64,000 nt of DNA, taken from NCBI RefSeq assembly GCF_008065115.1, contig NZ_CP042913.1, positions 4,909,257 to 4,973,256 of the forward strand. The letters run 5' to 3'. Position 1 is the stretch's first letter, and each line of letters begins with the position of its first letter. Shown here one piece after another: positions 27,026 to 36,023 of the stretch. The notes under the pieces were generated by a model. It made no database searches and was not told where the DNA came from. It worked only from the letters and a program-made list of their open reading frames with translations. The stretch comes from Bythopirellula goksoeyrii (GTDB taxonomy: Bacteria > Planctomycetota > Planctomycetia > Pirellulales > Lacipirellulaceae). The position numbers and the translations under genes were made by a program.

Positions 27026-29539
27026 TTAAGGCAGATAGTTCCTCTGAGAGATGCCACCCGGGCCGATCACAAACTCCACCGCGCCAGTCTGGGCAGTATG
27101 CAAAATTTCGGCACCTTCAGTGCGGTACGAGGTGGAAGCAAAGCTCGTGGCGTCGATCGACGACCCGCCGCTCATCACGGCCCATTCCGGGGAACACCAC
27201 GCTGCAAATCCGGGAGGATCACTAAACCGACTGCCATGATGAGGGGCCAACAAGATGTCCGTATCAAGCGGTGGTTCCGCCATCACAGTTTCGATCCCCG
27301 GTGACTCAAGATCGCCAGGGAGCAGAATCCTGGCACCGGAGAATTCCACCGAGAGCAGGATGCTGTTCGCATTGTCGCGACCAGGTACCCCGTAGCGAGG
27401 CGGGTGGAGAATCTCAATCGTCACAGCTGTGTTTGCCACGCTCAGGCGGTCGTTCATCCATACTTCTCGCAAAGGGACGTCGGCCTCAAGCACCTTCTGT
27501 TTGAGAAGATTCGGGGCCGTGAGATCACCATCGTTCGCCCACGGATCGAACATGAGGGGTGACACATAGATTGCCCCCACTTCGAAGCGCTCAAGCAAAC
27601 CCGGCACACCGTTGTAGTGGTCCACATCGGCATGCGAGACCACGATCGCATCGATATGCGTGATGCCTCGCGACCAGAGAAAACCGGAGACCGTGTTCGC
27701 AGCACTCTCTGGCGAGCCGAGGCTCCCCGCATCGTAGAGCATGGTTTGCCCCCCCGGCAGTTCCAGCACAACACACGTGCCATGGCCTACAGCGAGAAAA
27801 GTACATCGCAACTCGTCAGAGCGCGTGGCCTGCCAGGCGGAAACGCCGAAACCAACCGCTACCCACAATGCAGCTGCTGCGACGAGTAGTTTTCTATGCA
27901 CTTGAAGCTGGGGGAAGATTGCTATCAGCCCCAATGCACCATAGAACACCGCGAGCCACCAGAGCGTGGGGCCGGGGGCGTAGGTGTGTCCCGCTGGTAG
28001 TTGACTGGCCCAAGCGACGGTGCCTTCGGTCACGTACAAGCAAGCCCCACAGATCTTTCCCAGCAGCCAGGCCACCGGCGGAAAGACAAAGCCCACCGTG
28101 CAAATTCCTAAACCCGCGATTAGCGCTAAGGCCACGAAGGGCCACAATACCGGAGTGATCAGGAAACCGCTGGGCGAGATGATATTGAAATGATAAAGCA
28201 CCAGTGGGGCAACAAAGAGCCACACCAAGAATGAGGCGATCGCCAGACTCTTGAAGCGGCTTGCAAGCCAGCGAATCGTCAGTTCCTGCCACGACATGTA
28301 GCTGGCGATCATCCGCTGGAGCGGATCGGGAGTCCCCTGTATCAGCCCCGTTTTTGCGCAGCCAACCACAACCGCCACGCCGAGAAAGCTCAGCTGAGTA
28401 CCCCCGCGAAACAGCTCGCTGGGACTCAGCGCCAACACCACCAGTGCCGATGCAGCAAGGAGATTGATAGCCGAAGCCCGCCGCGAACCTGCGATAGCCA
28501 ACAAGGTCGTCAACACCAGTACACTCGCCCGTACAACGGGTGGACCTGCACCGACAACGGCAGCGTAGAGAATGACCAGTGCGGCGGATAGGACCAGGCA
28601 CCATCGTTGCGAAACCTGGAACGCGCCAAGCAGCAACCACACGGCGCCTGCCAACAGGCCGACATGCAAACCAGAAACCACCAGCAAATGAATCGTGCCC
28701 GTCTTCATGAACGACTTGAGCGTATCGTCGCTTAGTTCCGAACGGGTTCCTAGCAAGAGGGCTTGGGCGATTGGTCCACTTGACGATCCTACGTAACGTG
28801 CAATCTGAGCCTGACATCGATTGCCAATCGCGGCCAACCAGCGTCCCGGACTAAAGGATCCTCCATTCTGAACCACGGTCACACACTCAGGCGAACCCGT
28901 AAAGAGTTCGCACAATCTGCCGCCTGAACGTTCGGCGGCCGCATAGTCGTATTGCCCTGGATTGAGGACCGGTCGAGATTTCCCCAATTGACCAAAGACT
29001 ATAATTCGGTCGCCGGGAGAGATCTCTCTAAGTGTGCCATTGATCCGGAGTCGCGTCTCGCCAGAAGTGTCGTGCCAGTTGGTGCCATCGCGAATGCGTG
29101 TGACCTCTACCAAGAGCTGACTCTGAGAATCTGCGGGGATCGCACGCAGAGGATTGGAGGGTGGGGCGGGAGAATGCTGCAGCGGACTTGTGACGATTGC
29201 TTCCAAACAAACGGGAGTCGCGACTGCAGGAGCGAACCGCACCAGTTCGTCTTGCCCAATGGTATTCCAGCGAAAATGATGCCATGCACCGCCAAGGGCC
29301 ACAACAGCGAGCAGGAGGGCAACCATCGATATCTGAGACCGTCCAAAATTCAGCAGAGTCATCGCTGCCGAGGTTGCCACGACTGCGATCAGCCACCAAG
29401 TGAGCGGTCCTGAGATCAGCCAATCTCCCAGAAAGCGATCTGCAGAAATCCCCATAATCAGGGAAATCGCTACCAGAAGCAGAGGCCACGAAGAGGGCGA
29501 AAAAACTGGCGAACGATCTTGCTTCGATTTCGTAGACAT
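27026..29539 (-). CDS. comEC: ComEC/Rec2 family DNA-uptake channel
   Basis: About 837 residues from ATG 29539; a start nine codons earlier (29566) is also open. Three regions are visible: N-terminal membrane segments with a soluble OB-like part, a Competence domain with many membrane helices (including H-L-L-V-V-S-G-L-H-V-G, the family signature, near residue 280), and a C-terminal metallo-beta-lactamase-like domain with S-H-A-D-V-D-H-Y and A-P-H-H-G-S. In competent bacteria ComEC forms the inner-membrane channel that takes up single-stranded DNA, and the C-terminal domain may be the nuclease that degrades the other strand. No other competence genes are in the window. The S9 peptidase is divergent. 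Confidence 0.93.
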   Translation of the reverse strand: MSTKSKQDRSPVFSPSSWPLLLVAISLIMGISADRFLGDWLISGPLTWWLIAVVATSAAMTLLNFGRSQISMVALLLAVVALGGAWHHFRWNTIGQDELVRFAPAVATPVCLEAIVTSPLQHSPAPPSNPLRAIPADSQSQLLVEVTRIRDGTNWHDTSGETRLRINGTLREISPGDRIIVFGQLGKSRPVLNPGQYDYAAAERSGGRLCELFTGSPECVTVVQNGGSFSPGRWLAAIGNRCQAQIARYVGSSSGPIAQALLLGTRSELSDDTLKSFMKTGTIHLLVVSGLHVGLLAGAVWLLLGAFQVSQRWCLVLSAALVILYAAVVGAGPPVVRASVLVLTTLLAIAGSRRASAINLLAASALVVLALSPSELFRGGTQLSFLGVAVVVGCAKTGLIQGTPDPLQRMIASYMSWQELTIRWLASRFKSLAIASFLVWLFVAPLVLYHFNIISPSGFLITPVLWPFVALALIAGLGICTVGFVFPPVAWLLGKICGACLYVTEGTVAWASQLPAGHTYAPGPTLWWLAVFYGALGLIAIFPQLQVHRKLLVAAAALWVAVGFGVSAWQATRSDELRCTFLAVGHGTCVVLELPGGQTMLYDAGSLGSPESAANTVSGFLWSRGITHIDAIVVSHADVDHYNGVPGLLERFEVGAIYVSPLMFDPWANDGDLTAPNLLKQKVLEADVPLREVWMNDRLSVANTAVTIEILHPPRYGVPGRDNANSILLSVEFSGARILLPGDLESPGIETVMAEPPLDTDILLAPHHGSRFSDPPGFAAWCSPEWAVMSGGSSIDATSFASTSYRTEGAEILHTAQTGAVEFVIGPGGISQRNYLP

Positions 29540-29594
29540 AAGAGAGTAAGACGAAAACCACCGCAAATGAGAATTTCAAAAGAACTGCCGCTGC

Positions 29595-29646
29595 CTAGTG
29601 CTTTGACAACTTCGTTTTTTTGGGGTGCCATCTGACAAAGCACTAG
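29595..29646. repeat. Inverted repeat in the comEC/peptidase spacer
   Basis: CTAGTGCTTTGACA (29595-29608) and TGACAAAGCACTAG (29633-29646) are 14-bp arms with one mismatch around 24 bases that include seven T. It lies upstream of both divergent genes, so it is not a terminator for either. Confidence 0.7.
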
Positions 29647-29775
29647 TGTAACGCAGTGGATTCCCCATTTGAACTATCTAAGCGTCCTCTATCCGACCTC
29701 CGCTTGATGCAATGGGCAAAAGCGGGAACAATACCACCACTGACGACCTTGGCCAGCCCTCCGGAGCAGACTCCC

Positions 29776-31923
29776 ATGAAGTGTTTTCAACCCGATTGTA
29801 TTCCCATGTCATTCCGATCTATGCTTTTGGTGATCGTTGCCGGTTTGGCGATGCCTCATTTTTTGTCCTCAGCCGAGGGCCAGACGTCTACTGCAGAACA
29901 ACCCACCTCCAATTCAACCGAGGAGCCTACCTTGATTCCCCGTAGTATTTTGTTCGGTAACCCCCAACGGGCCAATGCACGCGTGAGCCCCAATGGAAAA
30001 TGGCTCAGTTTCCTTGCTCCTGTCGATGGCATTCTCAATGTGTGGGTAGCGCCCATTGATGACCTGGAAAAAGCCAAACCGGTTACCAAAGACAAAGTGC
30101 GCGACATTCGTGGGCACTATTGGGCTTACACGGGTGATCACATCATCTACACCCAAGACAAAGCGGGTGACGAGAATTGGCACATCTATGTAACCGATGT
30201 CGCTACCGGTGAGACCAAGGACCTCACGCCCTTGGACAACATTCATGCCCAGGTCCAAGATGTCAGCCAAAAATTTCCGAATGAGATCCTCGTTGGCCTC
30301 AACGATCGTATCCCGCAACTTCACGACATCTATCGCGTAGACATTTTGACCGGAGACCGCGAACTCATCCAGCAGAACGAGGGAATGGCTGCCTATGTAA
30401 CCGACGATGATTTCGACGTCCGATTTGCCTTCAACTACACGCCCGAGGGGGGCACCGTGTTGATGAAGCCCAAACAAGCCGGCGAGACTGGTGAAGGGGC
30501 TGAGTGGGAGAATTTTATCGAAACGGGTCCCGAGGACGCCATGAACACCGGGCCCGCTGGCTTTGATAAGTCGGGCAATGTGCTCTACCTGCAAGACAGT
30601 CGCAAACGCGACACCGGGGCGTTGTTCGCGATCAATCTGGAAACCGGCGACAAGAAATTGGTGGCCGAGGATCCTCGCGCTGACGTCGGTAGCATGATCG
30701 TGCATCCCACCGAGAAAACGATCCAGGCCGTGAGCTTCAACTACACCCGCGACGAGTGGAAAATACTCGACGAGTCAATCCGTGCAGATCTGGAATATCT
30801 GGAATCAGTCGAAGATGGTGAAGTGCTCATCACGAGCCGCACATTAGATGACAAACTATGGACCGTGGCGTTTCTGCTCGATGATGGTCCGATCAAGTTC
30901 TACTTGTACGACCGTCCTAACAAGAAGGCGAGCTTCCTGTTCAGCAGCCGGGATGATCTGGACCAATACAAGTTGGCCAAGATGCACACCCCAGTGATCA
31001 AGAGTCGCGATGGACTCAATCTGGTATCCTATCTCACGCTTCCCGTTGGAAGTGACCCTGATGGGGACGGTGTACCCGACAAACCACTGCCCCTAGTTCT
31101 CGACGTCCACGGTGGTCCGTGGGCCCGCGATGAGTGGGGGTTCAACAGCACCCATCAATGGTTGGCGGATCGAGGGTATGCAGTGCTGAGTGTCAACTAC
31201 CGCGGCTCGACCGGCTTTGGAAAGAATTTCACTAACGCCGCCAACGGCGAATGGTCGCGCAAAATGCATGATGACCTGATCGACTCCGTCAACTGGGCCG
31301 TCGACGAGGGTATCGCCCAGCGTGATAAGATCGCCATCATGGGGGGCAGCTACGGAGGCTATGCTACCCTGGTAGGTCTGACCTACACCCCCGATGTGTT
31401 CGCTTGCGGGGTTGATATCGTCGGGCCTTCGAGCTTAGTCACTCTGTTACAAAATATCCCGCCCTACTGGGTGCCGTTTATGCCCGTGATGAAGGTCCGC
31501 GTAGGAGACGTCGAAACCGAGGAGGGTCAGGCCGAACTCTTGGAACGATCACCATTGACGCGAGTCGACAAGATCGCCCGTCCGCTATTGATCGGCCAGG
31601 GTGCCAACGATCCCCGCGTGACGCAACTTGAGGCCGACCAAATTGTCGGGGCCATGAAGATCAAACACATTCCCGTGACTTACGTGCTCTACCCTGACGA
31701 AGGCCACGGCTTTGCTGGTGAGCAGAACCGCATGTCCTTCAATGCCGTCACCGAGGCCTTCCTCGCTGAACACTTAGGAGGCGAGGTCGAGCCCGTAGGC
31801 GACGACTTCGAAGGCTCCAGCATCCACGTCCCCGTAGGTGCCGACGAGGTGACAGGAGTGGCGGAAGCACTTTCCAAAGATCGGCTTGAAATGCCTCCAA
31901 AGGAAGAAAAAGCAGCCGAGTGA
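29776..31923 (+). CDS. S9 family prolyl-oligopeptidase-like serine peptidase, exported
   Basis: About 715 residues. I choose ATG 29776 because GGAG lies nine bases upstream; an ATG at 29806 begins the clear signal peptide (M-S-F-R-S-M-L-L-V-I-V, cut near S-A-E-G), and the frame is open back to 29656. The first half is a beta-propeller built of short W/Y-D repeats (N-V-W-V-A, I-Y-T-Q-D and similar). The last 250 residues are the alpha/beta-hydrolase part with G-G-S-Y-G-G-Y (catalytic Ser, about nt 31345-31363), G-A-N-D-P-R-V (Asp) and D-E-G-H-G-F (His). These enzymes cleave short peptides, mostly after proline or as dipeptidyl/acylaminoacyl peptidases. The export signal suggests periplasmic peptide degradation. 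Confidence 0.92.
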   Translation: MKCFQPDCIPMSFRSMLLVIVAGLAMPHFLSSAEGQTSTAEQPTSNSTEEPTLIPRSILFGNPQRANARVSPNGKWLSFLAPVDGILNVWVAPIDDLEKAKPVTKDKVRDIRGHYWAYTGDHIIYTQDKAGDENWHIYVTDVATGETKDLTPLDNIHAQVQDVSQKFPNEILVGLNDRIPQLHDIYRVDILTGDRELIQQNEGMAAYVTDDDFDVRFAFNYTPEGGTVLMKPKQAGETGEGAEWENFIETGPEDAMNTGPAGFDKSGNVLYLQDSRKRDTGALFAINLETGDKKLVAEDPRADVGSMIVHPTEKTIQAVSFNYTRDEWKILDESIRADLEYLESVEDGEVLITSRTLDDKLWTVAFLLDDGPIKFYLYDRPNKKASFLFSSRDDLDQYKLAKMHTPVIKSRDGLNLVSYLTLPVGSDPDGDGVPDKPLPLVLDVHGGPWARDEWGFNSTHQWLADRGYAVLSVNYRGSTGFGKNFTNAANGEWSRKMHDDLIDSVNWAVDEGIAQRDKIAIMGGSYGGYATLVGLTYTPDVFACGVDIVGPSSLVTLLQNIPPYWVPFMPVMKVRVGDVETEEGQAELLERSPLTRVDKIARPLLIGQGANDPRVTQLEADQIVGAMKIKHIPVTYVLYPDEGHGFAGEQNRMSFNAVTEAFLAEHLGGEVEPVGDDFEGSSIHVPVGADEVTGVAEALSKDRLEMPPKEEKAAE

Positions 31924-31933
31924 AACAGGCGAG

Positions 31934-33508
31934 CTAGCTTATGGTATCAACGTTGTTTCCAAAGTTGGTGTAGTCCACCTTCTCTTGGGGATTCGTGCCA
32001 TTGAGATACTCTTCGACATTGGTGTAACCGTCACCATCCGTATCGATGTTGCCATCTTCTGCAGAGCTCGCATCCAGGCTGTATTCTTTTTCCCAAGCAT
32101 CGGGCATCCCGTCTTCATCGGTGTCGGCGGGTACGTCGTCAGGCGAAAACGCATAGTTGGGATAGCCACCGACTTGGTCGGGATTGAGCAGGATCCCATT
32201 GCCAGTGGACACCTCGCCGGTGCGAACCATCTTACTTACTCTTTCATCGACTGTGTCACGTCGAGGAAGGGTTGCGCCAGCCTTGGTCAGCACCTCTTCG
32301 AAGGCTTCCATGGCAGTTTGCTGATTGATCGGCCAACCTTCGAACGGGGTGTGGACTCTCGCGATATCCGATGTGCCAACTCTGTCCAGGAGACGCATAC
32401 CCTTCCAATTATCTGCGGTTACCTCTGGATCACCTTCAACAATGTTGCCAGCCACATACCATTTGCCCGGTCGCTTGCCCGTCTGGGGATACCAATTCCC
32501 CTCTTGGAAGCGTCTGGGGGGTGAGTACATGTCGCGCTGCTCGATCCGAGCGATGGTGCTGCGCATGTTGTCGTTGGTGGCCGGTCCGGGTTTGTAGTAG
32601 TTGTTGATCACATTGATCAAGGAAGTCTCGTCGCCACCGTCCATTGTGCGGTGACTCCAGTTGAAGAGAACGTTATTGCGATAGTCGAATTCTCCACTCA
32701 TACCGATCGAGGGGTTACGCCCCGTGTTGCAGGCGAAGAGGTTGTGGTGGAACGTTGAGTCCCGACCACCCCAGGTTCCGCCAAACTCATGGCCTGGCCC
32801 CAGTGCCTCACTCGAAATGCAGTATTGGATCGTCAGATTGCTGACGGGATGCTTGACTTGCTGAACCCTTCCGTTGACTTGCGGCAGATCCGGTCGATCA
32901 TGCATAAATCGGTAGAGTGAGAGATTCTCATCCCGACCCCAACTGGCTGTGCAGTGGTCAACGATGATTTGGCCTCTGGGATTCCCACCAATGTTGTCCG
33001 ACCCCTGCCCTCCCGAAGGGTTGCCCCGCCGCACACGCAAATGGCGGAGAATGACGTTGTAGGCGTTGATATTGAGTGAGTGGTTAGCGATGCAAATCCC
33101 ATCCCCCGGTGCTGACTGGCCGGCGATTGTAATATCGGAATTGTCTATGTCCAGGTTGGATTCAAGCGGGATGATGCCAGCCACACGAAAGACGACAATA
33201 CGCGGGCCATCGGCCTCGATGGCAGCTCGCAGGCTGCCCGGACCGCTGTCGTTCAGATTGGTGACAGCGATCACTTTTCCGCCGCGTCCCCCGGTCGCGA
33301 ACATGCCGCCCCCCCAGGCCCCCGGAAACGCCGGCACACCAAAGGGCATCTCGAATGGCAACGGTGGTGCCATACCGGGTTCAGGCTGCTGGATCTGCTG
33401 AGCAGATTTGTCATCACTTGTCGAGGCAATTTCTTGAGACTGTACCTTGCCTACAGCTAATCCAGTCACTACTAGGATGCCACAAATTAGTTGCTTCGAT
33501 AACGCCAT
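31934..33508 (-). CDS. Pectate-lyase-like exported polysaccharide lyase
   Basis: 524 residues with a signal peptide (cut after V-Q-S-Q at about residue 26) and an AGAGGA ribosome site. After a Pro-rich linker the start of the domain reads F-P-G-A-W-G-G-G-M-F-A-T-G-G-R-G-G, the family 1 polysaccharide lyase opening, followed by the T-N-L-N-D-S-G-P-G-S-L-R-x-A motif. The middle is a right-handed beta-helix, including W-G-R-D-E-N and H-H-N-L-F-A. The end has D-T-D-E-D-G-M-P-D-A-W-E and D-T-D-G-D-G-Y-T-N-V-E-E-Y, calcium-binding thrombospondin-3/dockerin-like repeats. It would cleave pectate or a similar uronate polymer outside the cell. A divergent DUF3826 gene and operator-like dyads lie upstream. 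Confidence 0.9.
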   Translation of the reverse strand: MALSKQLICGILVVTGLAVGKVQSQEIASTSDDKSAQQIQQPEPGMAPPLPFEMPFGVPAFPGAWGGGMFATGGRGGKVIAVTNLNDSGPGSLRAAIEADGPRIVVFRVAGIIPLESNLDIDNSDITIAGQSAPGDGICIANHSLNINAYNVILRHLRVRRGNPSGGQGSDNIGGNPRGQIIVDHCTASWGRDENLSLYRFMHDRPDLPQVNGRVQQVKHPVSNLTIQYCISSEALGPGHEFGGTWGGRDSTFHHNLFACNTGRNPSIGMSGEFDYRNNVLFNWSHRTMDGGDETSLINVINNYYKPGPATNDNMRSTIARIEQRDMYSPPRRFQEGNWYPQTGKRPGKWYVAGNIVEGDPEVTADNWKGMRLLDRVGTSDIARVHTPFEGWPINQQTAMEAFEEVLTKAGATLPRRDTVDERVSKMVRTGEVSTGNGILLNPDQVGGYPNYAFSPDDVPADTDEDGMPDAWEKEYSLDASSAEDGNIDTDGDGYTNVEEYLNGTNPQEKVDYTNFGNNVDTIS

Positions 33509-33585
33509 GATTCTTATTCCTCTATTTGAAATGACTCCACAATGATCACCACGAATTGATCGTGGGAGTGACGAGTGACTTGTTC

Positions 33586-33617
33586 ATGGTATCACCATTT
33601 CGCGATCATGGTACCAT
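33586..33617. promoter_or_regulatory. Two operator-like dyads between pectate lyase and DUF3826 genes
   Basis: ATGGT-ATC-ACCAT (33586-33598) and ATGGTACCAT (33608-33617) share the half-sites ATGGT/ACCAT, and their starts are 22 bp apart, about two helical turns. The T-G-G-T-n-A-C-C-A form is the shape of FadR-type GntR operators, the same class as the hexuronate regulators UxuR/ExuR. They lie about 80-110 bp upstream of the pectate lyase start. No GntR gene is in the window. Confidence 0.5.
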
Positions 33618-33817
33618 AAAGACTTCACTTTTCTTGGCGAGGGTCCGAATGGGAGTGCTGGACTTCCTCTTTCAATGCAAAAAATGGTGCAATATTCGCA
33701 CCAGGGTGTTCGATAGTTCTTGCGACTGTAGGTTGTATAGATTCTCTTTTAGTACACTCGTTCCAATCGACCGATGATTTGACATTCACATCCCTGCTAC
33801 TCAATCGGAAGTCTAAC

Positions 33818-34567
33818 ATGCACAACTTAGTTTTGTCTGTTGTTTCACTGCTCGCCGTAAGTTTGTCTCTCTCATCCGCAGTGGCTGAGACAGCGGCGGT
33901 TGTCGCGGCCAGAACACAAGCCGCTATCGATAAAGGCAACGCGCCGACATGGTGGGCTCCAAAACTGCCAGAAGAAATCCAACGCGACGTGGAAGGAAAA
34001 GGAAAGCAATTGGCGGACAGATTAGATCTAAAACACGAGTCCAAGACACAAGAAACTGCTGCACTCGTCAGCCAGCACTTTGCCAGGGTGTGGGCCTGGC
34101 ACCAGGAAGTTGACAAAGAATTAGACGCCGCATGGGACGCATGGGATGCAGCACGCGGGGGCGGCGGTGGTCAGAAGGACGAACTGAAGGCACTGACGAT
34201 TATGACCGAGCAGATTGATCCGATCTATGCACAATTCACTCCGCAAATCCAAGGACTACTGATCGCGCTCAAGGAACAGATCGGGGAAGAAAAAACGACC
34301 AGGCTGCTGGACATCATCACTCGCTCCCCCGGCGCTGAGCGGACTTTCAACGCCTACGTCGGCATGGTCCCAGAAATGACCGACGAGGAAAAGGAAATCC
34401 TCTGGAATCGCATGGCTCAAGCACGCGAGGATTCACTGGCAGCATGGACCGATGGGAGGATCATCAAGATCTTTAAGAAGTACAAGATTCGCAATGAGTT
34501 CTCAATCGACTATTTTGGCTACGATTATCGCAAACGATACACAGAGTGGGCGAAAGGGCAAAGGTGA
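33818..34567 (+). CDS. DUF3826-like exported protein
   Basis: 249 residues from ATG 33818, chosen because it begins a signal peptide (M-H-N-L-V-L-S-V-V, cut near A-V-A-E at about residue 24); the frame is open 13 codons upstream from a TTG. The protein is helical. Features close to DUF3826 are T-F-N-A-Y-V-G-M-V-P near residue 180, E-K-E-I-L-W and the ending K-K-Y-K-I-R-N-E-F-S-I-D. A D-A-A-W-D-A-W-D-A repeat occurs at about residue 104. DUF3826 genes are often found with polysaccharide-lyase or pectin-use genes; this one is divergent from a pectate-lyase-like gene, which fits. No catalytic activity is known for the family. Confidence 0.7.
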   Translation: MHNLVLSVVSLLAVSLSLSSAVAETAAVVAARTQAAIDKGNAPTWWAPKLPEEIQRDVEGKGKQLADRLDLKHESKTQETAALVSQHFARVWAWHQEVDKELDAAWDAWDAARGGGGGQKDELKALTIMTEQIDPIYAQFTPQIQGLLIALKEQIGEEKTTRLLDIITRSPGAERTFNAYVGMVPEMTDEEKEILWNRMAQAREDSLAAWTDGRIIKIFKKYKIRNEFSIDYFGYDYRKRYTEWAKGQR

Positions 34568-34858
34568 AACTCCACGGACCTCTTCGCGTTCTCTCACTGG
34601 CCACTTGGTGATCGATTACCATAAACGCTAAGTCTGGCGGGAACATATCGCTGCCCCAACGGATGAGGCGAATTATCATCCTAACTTCCCTAGTCTTGCA
34701 GAGCCTTTTCAAAAACTGAAGACTGTTTGCAGTATCGATGTGGAATCACGTTCCGATTTTATGAGTTAGGGATGCAGCTGATGGCTTTATCTGTCAGAAA
34801 GCCAACAAATAGTTGACGCAATGGTGTAAAATCGACTGGCGAGGAGCATAGGTTCTTG

Positions 34859-35500
34859 CTACTTGATCGGGAGGCGCACAATCAAGCCAATCATACACAT
34901 GCCTGCCAGTGCGAGAGCGCTAGGCTCGGGACAAATGAAATCGAACGGATAGCTTTCAAACCGCGAACCGTCCTGAAGACCCACACTAAAAGAAAAACGC
35001 CAACTCAACGAGTCCTGTGGGCCGAATGTCAACTGTGCAAACTTGAAATTGCTTTGAGCTCCATTGTTGTCTAAGTCAAACCAAGCACTGTTCGGAGTCA
35101 AAAAAGGAGCATGATAATCATCAGCACCTATTGGAACTGTGTCGCCAGGAGTGGTGATCCAAGAATCCGCTGTTATGGACGGGAAAAACGGCGTTAATAC
35201 TTCATTTGGAGGACTTACGTCTGAAGACATTGGGGCTTGAAACAACCTCTCTGCTGGCGAAACAATGACATTGTGAATCCCCACGATGTCAAAATCAGTC
35301 GTCACAAAGAACTCAAAAACGGTTCCTCCGGCAGGTGCGGGATCAACCATAGCCCCAGCCTCTTCCGCAGTTACAGGTCGCGACGAGTAACAGGACCACA
35401 CATGACCATTAGATGTACAGGAGTGAATACCGGCAGAGGATTCAGGAATTAAAAAGAGAACGTAGGAAATCAGAAAAACGAGACAAGCAGTCTTACTCAT
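34859..35500 (-). CDS. PEP-CTERM exported protein of unknown function
   Basis: 213 residues from ATG 35500, which opens a signal peptide (M-S-K-T-A-C-L-V-F, hydrophobic, cut near S-S-A-G). A longer frame starts 16 codons earlier but lacks the signal. The middle has Asp/Asn-rich loops and an F-F-V-T-T-D-F-D segment. The C-terminus is C-P-E-P-S-A then a hydrophobic stretch and a short basic end, the sorting tail processed by exosortase. No exosortase gene is in the window. The role is unknown; such proteins are usually surface or biofilm matrix components. Two Cys near residues 44-53 could form a disulfide. Confidence 0.8.
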   Translation of the reverse strand: MSKTACLVFLISYVLFLIPESSAGIHSCTSNGHVWSCYSSRPVTAEEAGAMVDPAPAGGTVFEFFVTTDFDIVGIHNVIVSPAERLFQAPMSSDVSPPNEVLTPFFPSITADSWITTPGDTVPIGADDYHAPFLTPNSAWFDLDNNGAQSNFKFAQLTFGPQDSLSWRFSFSVGLQDGSRFESYPFDFICPEPSALALAGMCMIGLIVRLPIK

Positions 35501-35646
35501 GAATTCTCTTTCCGACAATTGAATATCTAACGTAAGTGAAAATCTCACGTTTATTCAACGCTTCAGCTTACATACTAGATAAGGACTTCATGGCAACTGA
35601 AATCTTTCTATCTTCAATTGTACATAGGGAGGGTTAATTGTCCAGG

Positions 35647-35949
35647 TTATTGCGTTAATGATCCATCTGCCAATTCCCACGTATCGAGCTGCTTGTCGGC
35701 AATCCATGGACCAGCCGTGTCGCCGAACCATTTGAAGTGATCAGAGGCGGTGTGAACGTCGAAAGCGGCGCGGTCGTCGTATTGTTCGTAAATCAAAACT
35801 CGCGTGTCGTTATCGGGATCAAAACTAACATCAAATCGGCGGCATCCTTCTTCTTTCGTCAGCGAGTTGTTTGCATGCTTTAGCACAGTTTTCCTAAAGG
35901 AGGCTACTTGCTGGGGATCGATTGACAAATACACGGTTACGACAAACAT
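35647..35949 (-). CDS. Antibiotic-biosynthesis-monooxygenase-fold protein
   Basis: 100 residues, the normal size of a single ABM domain. The N-terminal strand is M-F-V-V-T-V-Y-L, then E-E-G-C-R-R-F-D-V near residue 35-43, Y-E-Q-Y-D-D-R-A-A-F near 54-63, and H-F-K-W near 71-74. These are the pattern of YgiN-type quinol monooxygenases and related small enzymes, which need no cofactor. It lies about 74 bp downstream of the ATP-grasp gene on the same strand, so it may be transcribed with the three-gene operon, or from its own promoter. Confidence 0.88.
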   Translation of the reverse strand: MFVVTVYLSIDPQQVASFRKTVLKHANNSLTKEEGCRRFDVSFDPDNDTRVLIYEQYDDRAAFDVHTASDHFKWFGDTAGPWIADKQLDTWELADGSLTQ

Positions 35950-36023
35950 GTTTTTACCTTTCTCGGATCTCGCTCCGCTTTGGACTCGTGCTACTCGCCC
36001 GCCGCGTCGCGGCTAATAATAGC

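Noticed and set aside
27894-28817. 307-codon minus-strand frame
   Set aside because: It is a shifted-frame shadow inside comEC on the same strand and carries no family motif.
29914-30705. 263-codon minus-strand frame
   Set aside because: It is antisense to the S9 peptidase and has no motif; the peptidase frame explains the sequence.
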